Source of the DNA: Miltoncostaea sp963770865
GTDB lineage: Bacteria; Actinomycetota; Thermoleophilia; Miltoncostaeales; Miltoncostaeaceae
Reading direction: 5' to 3'
NCBI GenBank assembly: GCA_963770865.1
Contig: CAVYRD010000013.1
Coordinates: forward strand, 1 to 64,000
Length of the DNA: 64,000 nt
Part shown: in pieces, positions 1-11,066 of the stretch
Numbering within the stretch: the stretch's first letter is position 1
Layout of the letters: every line of letters starts with the position of its first letter
Notes under the pieces: model-generated
What the model was told of the DNA's origin: nothing
Database searches by the model: none
What the model saw: only the letters and a program-made list of their open reading frames with translations
Program-made: the position numbers and the translations under genes

Positions 1-204
1 CCCCGGCGCGATCTGCAGTCGGCGCTCGCGCTGCGGAGCAGGGGCGAGCTCACCATCTTCGCCTGGGTGCGCTCCCTGCGCGTGCCGGCACAGATGTTCT
101 TCGCCACGCTCGACGACCCGATGCCGGGCCTCGGGGGCGTGGTCGAGAGCGGGCGGCGCCTCCTGCGCGTCGCGCGCAGGAGGCGTGCGCCGGCCGCCGG
201 CTGA
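1..204 (+). CDS. C-terminal end of an unidentified protein (5' partial)
   Basis: The reading frame is open from the first base to a TGA at 202-204 and gives 67 residues with GC-rich third positions typical of its neighbours. The tail is basic (runs of Arg near the end) and contains a TIFAWVR stretch and a hydrophobic MFFATL stretch. I do not recognise the family; the start lies outside the window. It converges on mdh, whose stop codon begins at 205-207, so the two genes abut tail to tail with no room for a terminator between them. Confidence 0.5.
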   Translation, partial: PRRDLQSALALRSRGELTIFAWVRSLRVPAQMFFATLDDPMPGLGGVVESGRRLLRVARRRRAPAAG

Positions 205-1205
<1,001 letters not shown>

Positions 1206-1209
<4 letters not shown>

Positions 1210-2304
1210 GCCCTCACCTGGAGCTTCTCGACCAGGGCGTCGGCGACACCCGAGGTGCCGACCGCGGTCGGGTCGTTGCGGTCGTCCTTCATGTCGTACG
1301 TCACGGACTTCCCTTCGCGGATCAGCTCGGCGATGGCGCTCTCCATGCGGTCGGCGGCGTCCGTCTCCTTCAGGTGACGCAGCATCATCACGCCGGAGAG
1401 CATCATGGCGAGCGGGTTGACCTTGTTCTGGCCGGCGTACTTGGGCGCGCTGCCGTGCGTCGGCTCGAAGAGCGCGGCGCCGTCGCCGATGTTGGCGCCC
1501 GGCGCGACGCCGAGGCCGCCGACGAGGCCGGCGCCCAGGTCGCTCAGGATGTCGCCGTACAGGTTCGGGAGGACCAGGACGTCGTACAGCTCGGGCTTCT
1601 GCACGAGCTGCATGCACATGTTGTCGACGATCCGCTCCTCGAACTCGATGTCCGGGTAGTCCTTGGCGACCTCCGTCGCGACGGCGAGCCAGAGCCCGTC
1701 GGTGAACTTCATGATGTTGGCCTTGTGGACCGCCGTCACCTTCCTGCGGTCGTTCTCGACGGCGTAGTCGAAGGCGTACTTCACGACCCGGCGCGTGCCC
1801 TCCACCGAGATCGGCTTGATCGAGATGCCCGCGTGGTCGCGGATCGTGCCCGCCGCGCTCGGGTCGAGCTCGACGATCTTCGCGACGAGGGCCAGCGGCC
1901 TCCGGCGTGTCCTTCTCGAACTCGATGCCGGCGTAGAGGTCCTCGGTGTTCTCGCGGACGATCACGAGGTCGATGTCCTCGTACTTCGACCGGACGCCCT
2001 CGTAGCTCTTGCAGGGGCGTACGCAGGCGTAGAGGTCGAGGGCCTTGCGAAGTGCGACGTTGACGCTCCGGAAGCCGTGGCCCACCGGCGTGGTGATCGG
2101 GCCCTTGATGGCGACCTTGTTGGTCTTGATCGACTCGATCACGGAGTCCGGCAGCGGCGTGCCGGCCGTCTCCATGATGTCGACGCCGGCCTCCTGGACG
2201 TCCCAGTCGAAGTCCACCCCGGTCGCGTCGAGGACGCGCTTGGTGGCCTCGGCGATCTCCGGCCCGGTGCCGTCGCCGGGAATGAACGTGACACGGTGTC
2301 CCAC
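1206..2304 (-). CDS. icd: isocitrate dehydrogenase (NAD-type), one frameshift
   Basis: Oxidative decarboxylation of isocitrate to 2-oxoglutarate in the TCA cycle. The N-terminal part (VTFIPGDGTGPEI, then the RSVNVALR substrate-binding segment and REN) and the C-terminal part (LYGDILSDLGAGLVGGLG, FEPTHGSAP, NPLAMMLSG) are textbook isocitrate/isopropylmalate dehydrogenase family, but they lie in different frames. A single extra base near 1887-1897 (after EKDTPEAAG) separates them; removing it gives about 365 residues. The GTG start at 2304 follows a GGAG about 9 bases upstream. It is first in an operon with mdh and diverges from sdhA. Because both halves are intact, a sequencing indel is likelier than gene loss. 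Confidence 0.9.
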
Positions 2305-2492
2305 GGGTCCGACTCCTCTGTGGCGCTTCTCTGACGAACGGCCGCCCGGGGGGACGGCCGCAAACGCCCGAAGCATACCGAAACGGGTCCGCCCGACGGC
2401 CCACTCCGCGACAGATGACCCGGCGGAGTGCGGCCGTCCGTCCGGTAGAGTCCGCCGAAGGAGCGGCAACCGAGAAGCGGAGGGCACGGACA
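2305..2492. promoter_or_regulatory. divergent promoter region between icd-mdh and the sdh operon
   Basis: This 188-base gap is the only place from which both TCA operons can be transcribed. On the minus strand TATGCT (plus-strand AGCATA near 2375) is a plausible -10 for icd, and on the plus strand TAGAGT at 2446-2451 is a plausible -10 for sdhA. Clear -35 boxes are not visible. Coordinated control of icd-mdh and sdh is an inference from the arrangement. Confidence 0.35.
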
Positions 2493-4187
2493 TTGCTCAG
2501 CCATGACGTCGTGGTGGTCGGCGCGGGCCTGGCGGGGATGCGGGCGGCGATCGCCGCACACGAGGCGGGCGTGGACGTCGCCCTCGTGACAAAGGTGCAC
2601 CCGGTGCGGAGCCACTCCGGCGCCGCGCAGGGCGGGGTGAACGCCGCTCTGGGGAACCAGACCGAGGACCACCCCGACAACCACACCTTCGACACGGTCA
2701 AGGGCGCCGACTACATCGGCGACCAGGACGCGATCGAGATCCTCTGCAACGACGCGCCGGGCGAGATCATCCAGCTCGAGCACTGGGGCGCCGTCTTCAG
2801 CCGCGACGAGACCACCGGCAAGATCGCCCAGCGCCCGTTCGGCGGCGCCGGCTACCCGCGCACCTGCTACGCCGCGGACCTGACCGGCCTGGTGATGCTG
2901 CACACGCTCTACACCGTGTGCGTGAAGTACGACATCCCGACCTACGAGGAGTGGTTCGTCACCGAGTTGGTGAAGGACTCCCACGGGGGCTGCTGCGGCG
3001 TCGTGGCCTACGACATGGTCCACGGGAACATCCAGACGATCGGCGCCAAGGCCGTCGTGCTGGCCACCGGCGGCGCCGGGCGCGTCTACCGCCCCTCCAC
3101 CAACTCGCACTCCTCCACCGGCGACGGCATGGGCCTCGCGCTCTCGGCCGGCGTCCCGCTGAAGGACATGGAGTTCATGCAGTTCCACCCCACCACGCTC
3201 AACCCGAGCGGCGTGCTGGTGACGGAGGGCGCCCGCGGCGAGGGCGGCTACCTCCTGAACTCCGAGGGCGAGCGCTTCATGAGCAAGTACGCGCCCAACA
3301 AGCTGGAGCTCGCCTCCCGCGACGTCGTGTCGCGCTCGGAGGCCACGGAGATCCTCGAGGGCCGCGGCGTCAACGGCTCGATCATGCTCGACCTGCGCCA
3401 CCTCGGCCGCGAGAAGATCATGGAGCGGCTGCCGCAGATCCGCGAGCTGGCGATGGCCTTCGCCGGCGTCGACCCGATCGAGGCGCCCATCCCGATCCGC
3501 CCCGGCGCCCACTACCACATGGGCGGCGTGCACGTGGACTCGTGGGGCGCGGCCCCGCACATGCAGGGCCTGTTCGCCGCCGGCGAGTGCGCCTGCGTCT
3601 CGGTCCACGGCGCCAACCGCCTCGGCGGCAACTCGCTGCTGGAGGGCGTCGTGTTCGGCGCCCGCACCGGCGCGGCCGCGGCGCGCTACGCCACCGAGGT
3701 CTTCAACGGCAGGCCGGTCGAGGCCACGCCGCAGGCCGCGGTCGAGTACGAGAAGAGGCTGCGCGAGCTGCTCGAGCGCCAGAACGGCCCCAAGCAGCAC
3801 GAGATCCGCGAGGTTCTCGCCGACACGATGCAGGAGAAGGTCGGCGTCTTCCGCACGGACGCCCAGCTGCGCGAGGCCCAGGCGACGGTCGCCGAGCTCC
3901 GCGAGAAGTTCAAGAGCGTCGTGGTCACGGACAAGGGCCGCACGTTCAACCAGTCGCTCATCCACACCATCGAGACCGGCTACCTGCTGGACCTCGCGGC
4001 GACGATGGTCGCCGGGGCGGTGGAGCGCACCGAGAGCCGCGGCGCCCACTCGCGCACGGACTTCCCCGAGCGCGACGACGAGAACTGGATGAAGCACACC
4101 CTGTCCTACCTCGAGGACGATCAGATCCGTCTCGACTACTCCGAGGTGACGGTGACCAGGTACCAGCCCCAGGTGAGGTCCTACTGA
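2493..4187 (+). CDS. sdhA: succinate dehydrogenase / fumarate reductase flavoprotein subunit
   Basis: FAD subunit that oxidises succinate to fumarate. The Rossmann GAGLAG lies at residues 10-15, the FAD-linking His is H41 in RSHSGAAQGG, and HPTTL, RPGAHYHMGG, the AGECA motif and the C-terminal flavoprotein domain are all present. I chose the TTG at 2493 because GGAGGG sits 8 bases upstream; a start at the ATG of 2415 would add 26 low-complexity residues before the nucleotide-binding strand. The resulting 564 residues match the family. The stop overlaps the sdhB start by one base (TGATG), so translation is coupled. Confidence 0.95.
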   Translation: MLSHDVVVVGAGLAGMRAAIAAHEAGVDVALVTKVHPVRSHSGAAQGGVNAALGNQTEDHPDNHTFDTVKGADYIGDQDAIEILCNDAPGEIIQLEHWGAVFSRDETTGKIAQRPFGGAGYPRTCYAADLTGLVMLHTLYTVCVKYDIPTYEEWFVTELVKDSHGGCCGVVAYDMVHGNIQTIGAKAVVLATGGAGRVYRPSTNSHSSTGDGMGLALSAGVPLKDMEFMQFHPTTLNPSGVLVTEGARGEGGYLLNSEGERFMSKYAPNKLELASRDVVSRSEATEILEGRGVNGSIMLDLRHLGREKIMERLPQIRELAMAFAGVDPIEAPIPIRPGAHYHMGGVHVDSWGAAPHMQGLFAAGECACVSVHGANRLGGNSLLEGVVFGARTGAAAARYATEVFNGRPVEATPQAAVEYEKRLRELLERQNGPKQHEIREVLADTMQEKVGVFRTDAQLREAQATVAELREKFKSVVVTDKGRTFNQSLIHTIETGYLLDLAATMVAGAVERTESRGAHSRTDFPERDDENWMKHTLSYLEDDQIRLDYSEVTVTRYQPQVRSY

Positions 4188-5137
4188 TGGCAACCACGAC
4201 GTTCGACATCTTCCGCTACCAGCCCGACGTCTCGGACGCGCACTACCGGCAGTCCTACGACCTCGAGCACGGCACGGACTTCACCGTCCTGGACGCGATC
4301 CTGCGCCTCCAGGACGAGCAGGACGGCACGCTGGCGATCCGTTATTCCTGCCGCTCGGCCATCTGCGGCTCCTGCGCCTGCAAGGCCAACGGCAAGACCG
4401 TCCTGGCCTGCATGAGCCAGGTCGAGGACGTCAAGAAGGAGTTCGAGACCGAGACCGTCCAGGTCGACCCGATCGGTAACTTCGCCCCCCTCAAGGACCT
4501 GATCGTGGACATGGACCCCTTCTGGGCCAAGTTCAAGTCGGTCAAGCCGTACCTGATCCCGGACGGCCCGCCGCCCGAGAGGGAGCGCATCGTCTCCAAG
4601 GAGGACATGCAGAAGCTCTTCCGCGAGAGCGCCTGCATCCTCTGCGCCGCCTGCTACAGCGAGTGCAACTCGCTGGCGGCCGACCCGGAGTTCGTCGGCC
4701 CGGCCGCCCTGGCCTGGGGCTACCGCTTCGCCGGCGACGTCCGCGACGGCCAGCGCAAGGAGCGCGCCAAGCTGTACACCGGCGAGCACGGGGTCTGGGA
4801 CTGCACCCGCTGCATGTTCTGCAACGAGCGCTGCCCGAAGGGCGTCAACCCGCGTGACGCGATCGAGAAGCTGGGCGGCATCGCCTTCCAGGAGGGGCGC
4901 CAGCACAAGGACGCCGGCGCGCGCCACGCGAAGGCCTTCCTCATCTCGATGCGGACGGGCGGCAAGCTGAACGAGACGCTCCTCGTGCCGTACACGCAGC
5001 CGCTCAAGGCCCCGTTCGACGCCCCGTTCGCGCTCCAGATGCTGCGCCACGGCAAGGCGCCGTCGCCGATCCCGCACAAGATCAAGAAGCTCGACGAGGT
5101 CAAGTCGCTGATCAAGAACGTCAAGGAGACCATCTAG
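4187..5137 (+). CDS. sdhB: succinate dehydrogenase iron-sulfur subunit
   Basis: Passes electrons from FAD to the quinone-side subunit. The 316-residue protein has the plant-type [2Fe-2S] motif (CRSAICGSCAC, about residues 60-70) and two ferredoxin-type clusters, CILCAACYSEC and CTRCMFCNERCPKG, in the second half. It has a long C-terminal tail (about 80 residues after the last cluster), longer than in the classic E. coli enzyme and typical of complexes that use an HdrB-like partner. The stop overlaps the start of the next gene (TAGTG). Confidence 0.95.
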   Translation: MATTTFDIFRYQPDVSDAHYRQSYDLEHGTDFTVLDAILRLQDEQDGTLAIRYSCRSAICGSCACKANGKTVLACMSQVEDVKKEFETETVQVDPIGNFAPLKDLIVDMDPFWAKFKSVKPYLIPDGPPPERERIVSKEDMQKLFRESACILCAACYSECNSLAADPEFVGPAALAWGYRFAGDVRDGQRKERAKLYTGEHGVWDCTRCMFCNERCPKGVNPRDAIEKLGGIAFQEGRQHKDAGARHAKAFLISMRTGGKLNETLLVPYTQPLKAPFDAPFALQMLRHGKAPSPIPHKIKKLDEVKSLIKNVKETI

Positions 5138-6018
5138 TGCGCCGGTTCGCCTACTACCCCGGGTGCATCGCCGAGTTCAGCTCGAAGGAGCTCGACGCGA
5201 CCACCAAGCACCTGGCGCCGATGCTGGACATCGAGCTGCTGCCGATGCCCGCCGCCACCTGCTGCGGGGCCGGGGACATCGCCGAGGCGAAGCCGAACCT
5301 CTACCTGACGCTCAACGTCCGCATCCTCTCGCAGGCCGAGGAGATGGGCGTCAACATCCTCACCATCTGCAACGTCTGCACGCTGAACCTGCGCCGGGCG
5401 AACAAGATGGTCAAGGAGGACGCGCGGCTCCTGGAGCAGGTCAACGAGGAGCTCGTGAAGGCCGGCGCCCGCCCGTACGAGGGCACCAGCGAGGTCACCC
5501 ACCTTCTCTGGTACATCTCGACCGAGGAGGGCCTCTCCCTGCTCGAGAAGCAGGGTCCCAAGGGCCTCAACGGCCTGCGGGTGGCGCCCTACTACGGCTG
5601 CCAGCTCCTGCGGCCGTCGTCGGTGATGGGCTTCGAGGACCCGGACAAGCCGCAGTCGCTCGAGCGGCTGATCACGGCGCTCGGCGGCGAGGTGGCGGAC
5701 TACGAGGCCAAGTCCTCGTGCTGCGGCTTCCCGATCATCCTCGCCCGCGAGGCGGTGGCGCTGAAGGAGTCGCACCACGCGCTCTCGCAGTCGCGGGACG
5801 CCGGCGCCGACTGCATGGTCACCCCGTGCCCGCTGTGCCACCTGGCGATGGACGCGTACCAGCGCAAGGCGGAGAAGGCCAACGGCGAGACGTACGACAT
5901 GCCGGTGCTGCACCTGCCGCAGCTCATCGGCCTCGCCCTCGGCATCGACAACAAGATCATGGACTTCAAGCGCCACCTGGTGCCGGTTGACCGGGTGCTG
6001 GAGACCGTGGGGGCCTAG
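5137..6018 (+). CDS. HdrB-like (CCG-domain) subunit of a non-classical succinate dehydrogenase
   Basis: The 293-residue protein has the two cysteine-rich CCG domains of heterodisulfide reductase subunit B. The first has YYPGC, TCCGAG and CNVC, the second has YYGC, SSCCGFP and CPLC. These motifs bind an unusual [4Fe-4S] cluster. Following sdhA-sdhB with one-base overlaps, it corresponds to the SdhE-type subunit known from archaea and some bacteria, which replaces or supplements the cytochrome b anchors. No sdhC or sdhD-like multi-span membrane gene is present here. Soluble quinone-site association by this subunit is known for the family; its role here is inferred from the operon. Confidence 0.88.
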   Translation: MRRFAYYPGCIAEFSSKELDATTKHLAPMLDIELLPMPAATCCGAGDIAEAKPNLYLTLNVRILSQAEEMGVNILTICNVCTLNLRRANKMVKEDARLLEQVNEELVKAGARPYEGTSEVTHLLWYISTEEGLSLLEKQGPKGLNGLRVAPYYGCQLLRPSSVMGFEDPDKPQSLERLITALGGEVADYEAKSSCCGFPIILAREAVALKESHHALSQSRDAGADCMVTPCPLCHLAMDAYQRKAEKANGETYDMPVLHLPQLIGLALGIDNKIMDFKRHLVPVDRVLETVGA

Positions 6019-6371
6019 TGAGCGACCGGGCCGCCGCCGGGCGGCGGCCCGTCGTGCTCTACGACGCGCCGGACTGCTGGAAGTGCGTCGAGGTGAAGGC
6101 GGCCCTGGAGGCGCTCGGGCTCGCCTACGAGGCGGTGACCGTGCGCGGCGACCCCGCGGCTCGCGCCGCCCTCGTCGCGGCCCAGGGCGAGCCGCCCCAG
6201 GTGCCGATGCTGGTGGACGACGGCCTGGCCGTCTGGGACCGCCGGCGCATCCTCGCCTACCTGCGCCAGACCTACGGCGCGGCCGCTCCGGGCGAGGTCC
6301 CGTTCGGGGAGATGCCCGTCTTCATGGGCGGCTCCTGTCGCGTCGGCGACGGGGACTGCGCGCCCGGATAG
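6018..6371 (+). CDS. glutaredoxin-like / GST N-terminal-domain protein
   Basis: A 117-residue thioredoxin-fold protein with a CWKC active site near residues 21-24 and the VPMLV cis-Pro loop of glutaredoxins, followed by a short C-terminal tail carrying two more cysteines (near residues 108 and 114). The GTG start overlaps the preceding stop (TAGTG), so it is the last gene of the sdh operon. It may keep the cysteine-rich partners reduced or serve cluster assembly; that is inference from position only. Confidence 0.8.
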   Translation: MSDRAAAGRRPVVLYDAPDCWKCVEVKAALEALGLAYEAVTVRGDPAARAALVAAQGEPPQVPMLVDDGLAVWDRRRILAYLRQTYGAAAPGEVPFGEMPVFMGGSCRVGDGDCAPG

Positions 6372-6387
6372 GGACTCCCGCGCGCCC

Positions 6388-6399
6388 TATCATCCGGAC
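6388..6399 (+). promoter_or_regulatory. -10 box of a probable leaderless promoter
   Basis: TATCAT at 6388-6393 lies 6 bases before the GTG start at 6400, the spacing expected if transcription begins at the start codon. No Shine-Dalgarno is seen in between. Leaderless mRNAs are common in actinobacteria. Confidence 0.45.
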
Positions 6400-7014
6400 G
6401 TGAGCCAGATCACCTCCGTCACGGCGTCCACGCGCTCCGCGCTGCCGCCGCCGTGCGTGTCGTGCGTCTTCTGGCAGCACGACCGCCTGGTCACCGACGA
6501 GCGCCACAAGGCGGCGTGGGCCGAGTCGTTCGGAAGGCGCCACGGCGCGTTCGGCCGGGTGCTGCGCGACGGGCCGGCGTTCCGCGGCATGGTCCAGTTC
6601 GGACCGGCCGACGCCTTCCCCCGCGCGCTCTCCCTGCCCGCCGGGCCGCCCAGCCGCGACGCGGCCCTCGTCACCTGCACCTTCCTGGAGGGCGAGGACC
6701 CGGCCGGCAGCTGCGAGCGCCTGCTGCTGGAGGCCCTGGCCGACCTCAAGGCCCGCGAGGTGGCGGCCGTCGAGGCCTTCGCCCTGGCCTACGACGACGA
6801 CGTCCCCGCCGCGGAGCGGTTCCTCGGCCACCACACCCTCTTCGACCGGGCCTTCCTCGAGGGGCTCGGCTTCGTGGCGGTGCGCAGCCGCGGAGATGTG
6901 GCGCTGATGCGCATCGACATCGGCGGCCTGGAGCCCGGCACCGGCCTCGTCTCCCAGGCGATGCGCCTGCTGCGCCACGCGGCCACCCCGGGCGTCCACG
7001 GGGCGCCCGCCTGA
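6400..7014 (+). CDS. GNAT-like acetyltransferase family protein
   Basis: A 204-residue protein that begins with a CVSCVFW motif and continues with the alternating strand/helix layout of GNAT proteins, including a late GFVAVRSRGDVALMRID strand pair. The CxxCxFW opening recurs in actinobacterial GNAT-like proteins of unknown substrate. There is no classic RxxGxG/A acetyl-CoA loop that I can point to, so catalytic activity is uncertain. It starts a three-gene overlapping set with the membrane protein and glycosyltransferase that follow. Confidence 0.55.
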   Translation: MSQITSVTASTRSALPPPCVSCVFWQHDRLVTDERHKAAWAESFGRRHGAFGRVLRDGPAFRGMVQFGPADAFPRALSLPAGPPSRDAALVTCTFLEGEDPAGSCERLLLEALADLKAREVAAVEAFALAYDDDVPAAERFLGHHTLFDRAFLEGLGFVAVRSRGDVALMRIDIGGLEPGTGLVSQAMRLLRHAATPGVHGAPA

Positions 7015-8059
7015 CGGCCGGCGCCGGGCGGGCCGCCGCGCTCGCGGCCGCGGCGCTCGCCGTCGTCGCGGCGGCGCCCGCGGCCGCGCACGGCGCCGAC
7101 CCGGCGCTCGAGGCCCTGCGCCACCGCGACGCCTACGTCAGCCCGATCGTCGCCGGCCCCGACGCGGCCGACTGGGAGCAGCGCCTGGCGGCGGCGGCCG
7201 AGCGGATGGACGACGCCGGGCGCCCGGTGAAGCTTGCCGTGGTGGCCGGGCCGGTGGGCTCGCCCTCGCTCGGGGTCTACGTGCGCCGGCTATACGGCGC
7301 GCTGCGCTTCGGGGGCACGCTGGTCATCACCGCCCGCGGGCGCGCGCTGGCGACGGCGGGCCCCCGCTCGACGGCCGCCATGACGCGCTCCCTGCGGGCG
7401 GCCCGCGCGGGGCGGGTCGCCGATCCGGTGGCCCGGTTGGCCCGCGCCGCCGACGCGGCGGCGCCGCCCGCGCCCAACCCCGCCGAGGAGGGCCGCACCG
7501 CCCTCGTGGGCCTGCTGGTGCTGGCCGTGCTCGGCGGCGCCTGGGCGGCGGCGATCGGCGTGGGCCACCAGGGCCGGCGCGGGCGGCGCGAGACGACCGA
7601 GGCGCGCGGCCGGGCCCGGGTGTGCGCCGACGCGCTGCGCGCCCACACGATGGCCCTCGCGCGGCGCAGCGACCTCACGCCCGAGGCGCGCGCCCACGTC
7701 GAGCGCGCGCTCGGCGTCTACGCCGAGGCCGTCTCCTCCCTGCCGGAGATGCGCAGCAGCGAGGACGTCACGGCCTTCGCGCCGCGCATCCGGACGGCAC
7801 TCGACGAGATCGCGTCCACGACAGCCGCGATGACCGGGGAGCCGGTGCGGGACGACCCCTTCGCCGGCCTCTGCGGCATCGACCCGGCCCACGGGCCGGC
7901 CGTCGTCGCGCCCGCGGGCGGTCGCCCGCTCTGCGAGGGGTGCCGCGACGCCGTGGCCGGCGGCCAGACGCTCACGCCCAGGATGCTCTTCGAGGGGGGC
8001 GAGGCCGTGCCGTTCGACGAGGCGACCTACGAGCCGGTGCTGCGGCCGGAGCGGCCCGC

Positions 8060-8063
<4 letters not shown>
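7011..8063 (+). CDS. secreted/membrane-anchored TPM-like protein with C-terminal Cys pair motif
   Basis: An about 350-residue protein: a clear Ala/Val-rich signal peptide ending in AAAHG, an extracytoplasmic domain resembling the TPM/DUF6676 fold (residues 30-150), a transmembrane span (about 163-185, ALVGLLVLAVLGGAWAAAIGV), then a basic stop-transfer, a helical cytoplasmic region and a C-terminal C-x(n)-LCEGC motif that could bind metal. No ATG, GTG or TTG is available before the signal peptide; CTG at 7011 (overlapping the preceding TGA as CTGA) is the likeliest start. Its stop overlaps the glycosyltransferase start. The function is unknown. Confidence 0.65.
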
Positions 8064-8830
<767 letters not shown>

Positions 8831-8836
8831 AACGGG

Positions 8837-9844
8837 CTAGAGCCAACCCCGGGTCACGAGCGACTCGGCGATCTGCACCGCGTTGGTGGCGGCCCCCTTG
8901 CGCAGGTTGTCGCTCACCACCCACAGGGCCAGCCCGCGGGGGTGCGAGGAGTCCTTGCGGATGCGGCCCACGAACACCTCGTCGCGGCCGGTCGCCTCGC
9001 GCGGCAGCGGGTAGAGGTTGAGCGCGGGCTCGTCCACCAGCACGACGCCGGGGGCGCCCATCAGCAGGCGGCGCACGGCGTCGGGGTCGATGGCCTCGGT
9101 CGTCTCGATGTGGATGGCCTGAGAGTGCGACTGGAACACCGGCACGCGGACGCAGGTGGCGCTCACGGCGAGGTCCGGCAGGCCGAGCATCTTTCGCGTC
9201 TCCCCGGCCACCTTGCGCTCCTCGCCGGTGTAGCCGTCCTCGTCGAACACGTCGATGTGCGGCAGCACGTTGAAGGCGATCGGGTGCGGATAGACCGACG
9301 GCTCGGGCTCGTCGCCGGCGAGGAGGCCGGCGGTCTGCTCGCGCAGCTCGGTGACGGCGGCCTGGCCGGTGCCGCTGACCGACTGGTAGCTCGAGACGAT
9401 CACGCGCTCCAGGCCGACGGCGTCGGCGATCGGCTTCAGCGCCACCACCAGCGGCGCGGCGACGCAGTTGGGGTTGGCGATGATGCCCTGGTGCCCCTCG
9501 ATGTCGGCCTCGTTGACCTCGGGCACGACGAGCGGCACGGCCGGGTCCATGCGGAAGGCGCTCGAGTTGTCGATCACCACCGCGCCGGCCTCGACGGCCG
9601 CCGGGGCGAACTCCCTGGCGCGCGCGCCGCCGGCCGAGAAGAGCGCGATATGGATGCCCTCGAACGCGTCGGCCGTGAGGGTCCGCACGGTGCGCGGCCG
9701 GCCGAGGTAGTCGATCTCGCGGCCCTCGCTGCGCGCCGACGCCAGCAGGCGCAGCTCGGTGACCGGGAAGCCCCGCTCCTCGAGCACGCGCAGCATGGTG
9801 CTGCCCACGGCGCCGGTGGCGCCGACCACGGCGACGTTAAACAT
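8837..9844 (-). CDS. asd: aspartate-semialdehyde dehydrogenase
   Basis: Reduces aspartyl phosphate to the semialdehyde for lysine, threonine and methionine synthesis. The 335-residue product has the VVGATGAVG NADP loop at residues 6-14, the ANPNC active-site cysteine near 130, and RVPVFQSHSQAI carrying the catalytic His region. Its ATG overlaps the end of lysC by 8 bases, so the pair forms the standard actinobacterial lysC-asd operon. Confidence 0.96.
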   Translation of the reverse strand: MFNVAVVGATGAVGSTMLRVLEERGFPVTELRLLASARSEGREIDYLGRPRTVRTLTADAFEGIHIALFSAGGARAREFAPAAVEAGAVVIDNSSAFRMDPAVPLVVPEVNEADIEGHQGIIANPNCVAAPLVVALKPIADAVGLERVIVSSYQSVSGTGQAAVTELREQTAGLLAGDEPEPSVYPHPIAFNVLPHIDVFDEDGYTGEERKVAGETRKMLGLPDLAVSATCVRVPVFQSHSQAIHIETTEAIDPDAVRRLLMGAPGVVLVDEPALNLYPLPREATGRDEVFVGRIRKDSSHPRGLALWVVSDNLRKGAATNAVQIAESLVTRGWL

Positions 9845-11066
9845 CGGCGCGCCGGGCGGCCTCGCCGGCGAGGTCGAAGGCGTCGTGGAGCGCCCGCACG
9901 GCCTTCTCCACCTCGCGGCGGTCGATGACCACCGTGATGCGGATGGTGCTCGTGTCGATCATCTGGAGGTTGATCCCCTGGTCGGAGAGCACGCGGAACA
10001 TCTTGGCCGCGACGCCGGGCTCCGACTTCATGCCCGCGCCGACCAGCGTGACCTTGCCGACCTGGTCGTCGTGTGTCAGCTCGCGGTAGCCGAGCGCGTC
10101 CTTCACGCCCTCCAGGGTGTCGAGCGCGGTGCGCAGCTCGTCCAGGGGCACGGTGAACGACAGGTCCGCCGTGCGGTCGTGGCCCTGGTTCTGGATGATC
10201 GTGTCCACGTTGATGTTGGCGTCGGCGAGCGCCGTGAATATCTGGGCCGCCACGCCGGGGCGGTCCTGCAGGCCGGAGATCGTGATCTTGGCCTCGTCGC
10301 TCCGATGGGCGATGCCGGAGACGATCGCCTTCTCCATTCCAGGTGTCTCCTTCGTGATCCAGGTGCCCTCCTCGGGAAGGAAGGAGGACCGGACGTGCAG
10401 CGGGACCTCGTGGCGGCGCGCGAACTCCACCGAGCGCAGGGCCAGCACCTTCGACCCCATCGCCGCCATCTCGAGCATCTCCTCGTGGGTCACCCGCGGC
10501 AGCTTGCAGGCGCCGGGGTCGATGCGCGGGTCGGCGGTGAAGACGCCGGTGACGTCGGTGTAGATCTCGCAGACGTCCGCGCCGAGCGCCGCCGCCAGCG
10601 CCACCGCCGTGGTGTCGGACCCGCCGCGGCCGAGAGTGGTGACGTTCCTCGACTCGTTCGACATGCCCTGGAAGCCCGCCACCAGGACGATCGCGCCCTG
10701 GTCGAGGGCCTCGCGCAGGCGCCCGGCGCGGATCTCGATGATCTTCGCCTTGGTGTGCGAGTCGTCGGTGAGGATCCCGGCCTGCGAGCCCGTGAACGAG
10801 ACGGCGTCGTGGCCCAGGTCGTGCAGGGCCATCGCCATCAGCGCGCACGAGATGCGCTCGCCGGTGGACAGCAGCATGTCCATCTCGCGCGGGTCCGGGC
10901 GATCGGAGATCTCGTTCGCCAGGGCCACCAGGCCGTCGGTCGTCTTGCCGCGCGCGGAGACGACGGCGAGCACCTCGTCGCCGCTCTCGGCGGCCGCGGC
11001 GATCCGCCCCGCGACGTTCTTGATCTTGTCGGCGTCGGCCACGGAGCTGCCGCCGAACTTCATCAC
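9837..11066 (-). CDS. lysC: aspartate kinase with C-terminal ACT domains
   Basis: Phosphorylates aspartate, first step of the aspartate pathway. KFGGSSVA opens the kinase domain, GRGGSDTTAVALAA is the nucleotide loop, and two ACT domains follow (about residues 250-400: ITISGLQDRPGVAAQIF and VTLVGAGMKSEPGVAAKMF), which normally sense lysine and threonine. The start is uncertain: GTG (11066) or ATG (11063) are in frame, but GGGAGGAGG at 11085-11093 is ideally placed for codon 11076-11078, which reads ATC in a context (I-G-L-R-V-M-K-F) where homologues start MGL. A base-call error there is plausible. Confidence 0.95.
   Translation of the reverse strand: MMKFGGSSVADADKIKNVAGRIAAAAESGDEVLAVVSARGKTTDGLVALANEISDRPDPREMDMLLSTGERISCALMAMALHDLGHDAVSFTGSQAGILTDDSHTKAKIIEIRAGRLREALDQGAIVLVAGFQGMSNESRNVTTLGRGGSDTTAVALAAALGADVCEIYTDVTGVFTADPRIDPGACKLPRVTHEEMLEMAAMGSKVLALRSVEFARRHEVPLHVRSSFLPEEGTWITKETPGMEKAIVSGIAHRSDEAKITISGLQDRPGVAAQIFTALADANINVDTIIQNQGHDRTADLSFTVPLDELRTALDTLEGVKDALGYRELTHDDQVGKVTLVGAGMKSEPGVAAKMFRVLSDQGINLQMIDTSTIRITVVIDRREVEKAVRALHDAFDLAGEAARRADV

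Noticed and set aside
7011..7014. Fusion of the GNAT protein with the TPM-like protein
   Set aside because: The two frames differ and the signal peptide begins immediately after the GNAT stop.
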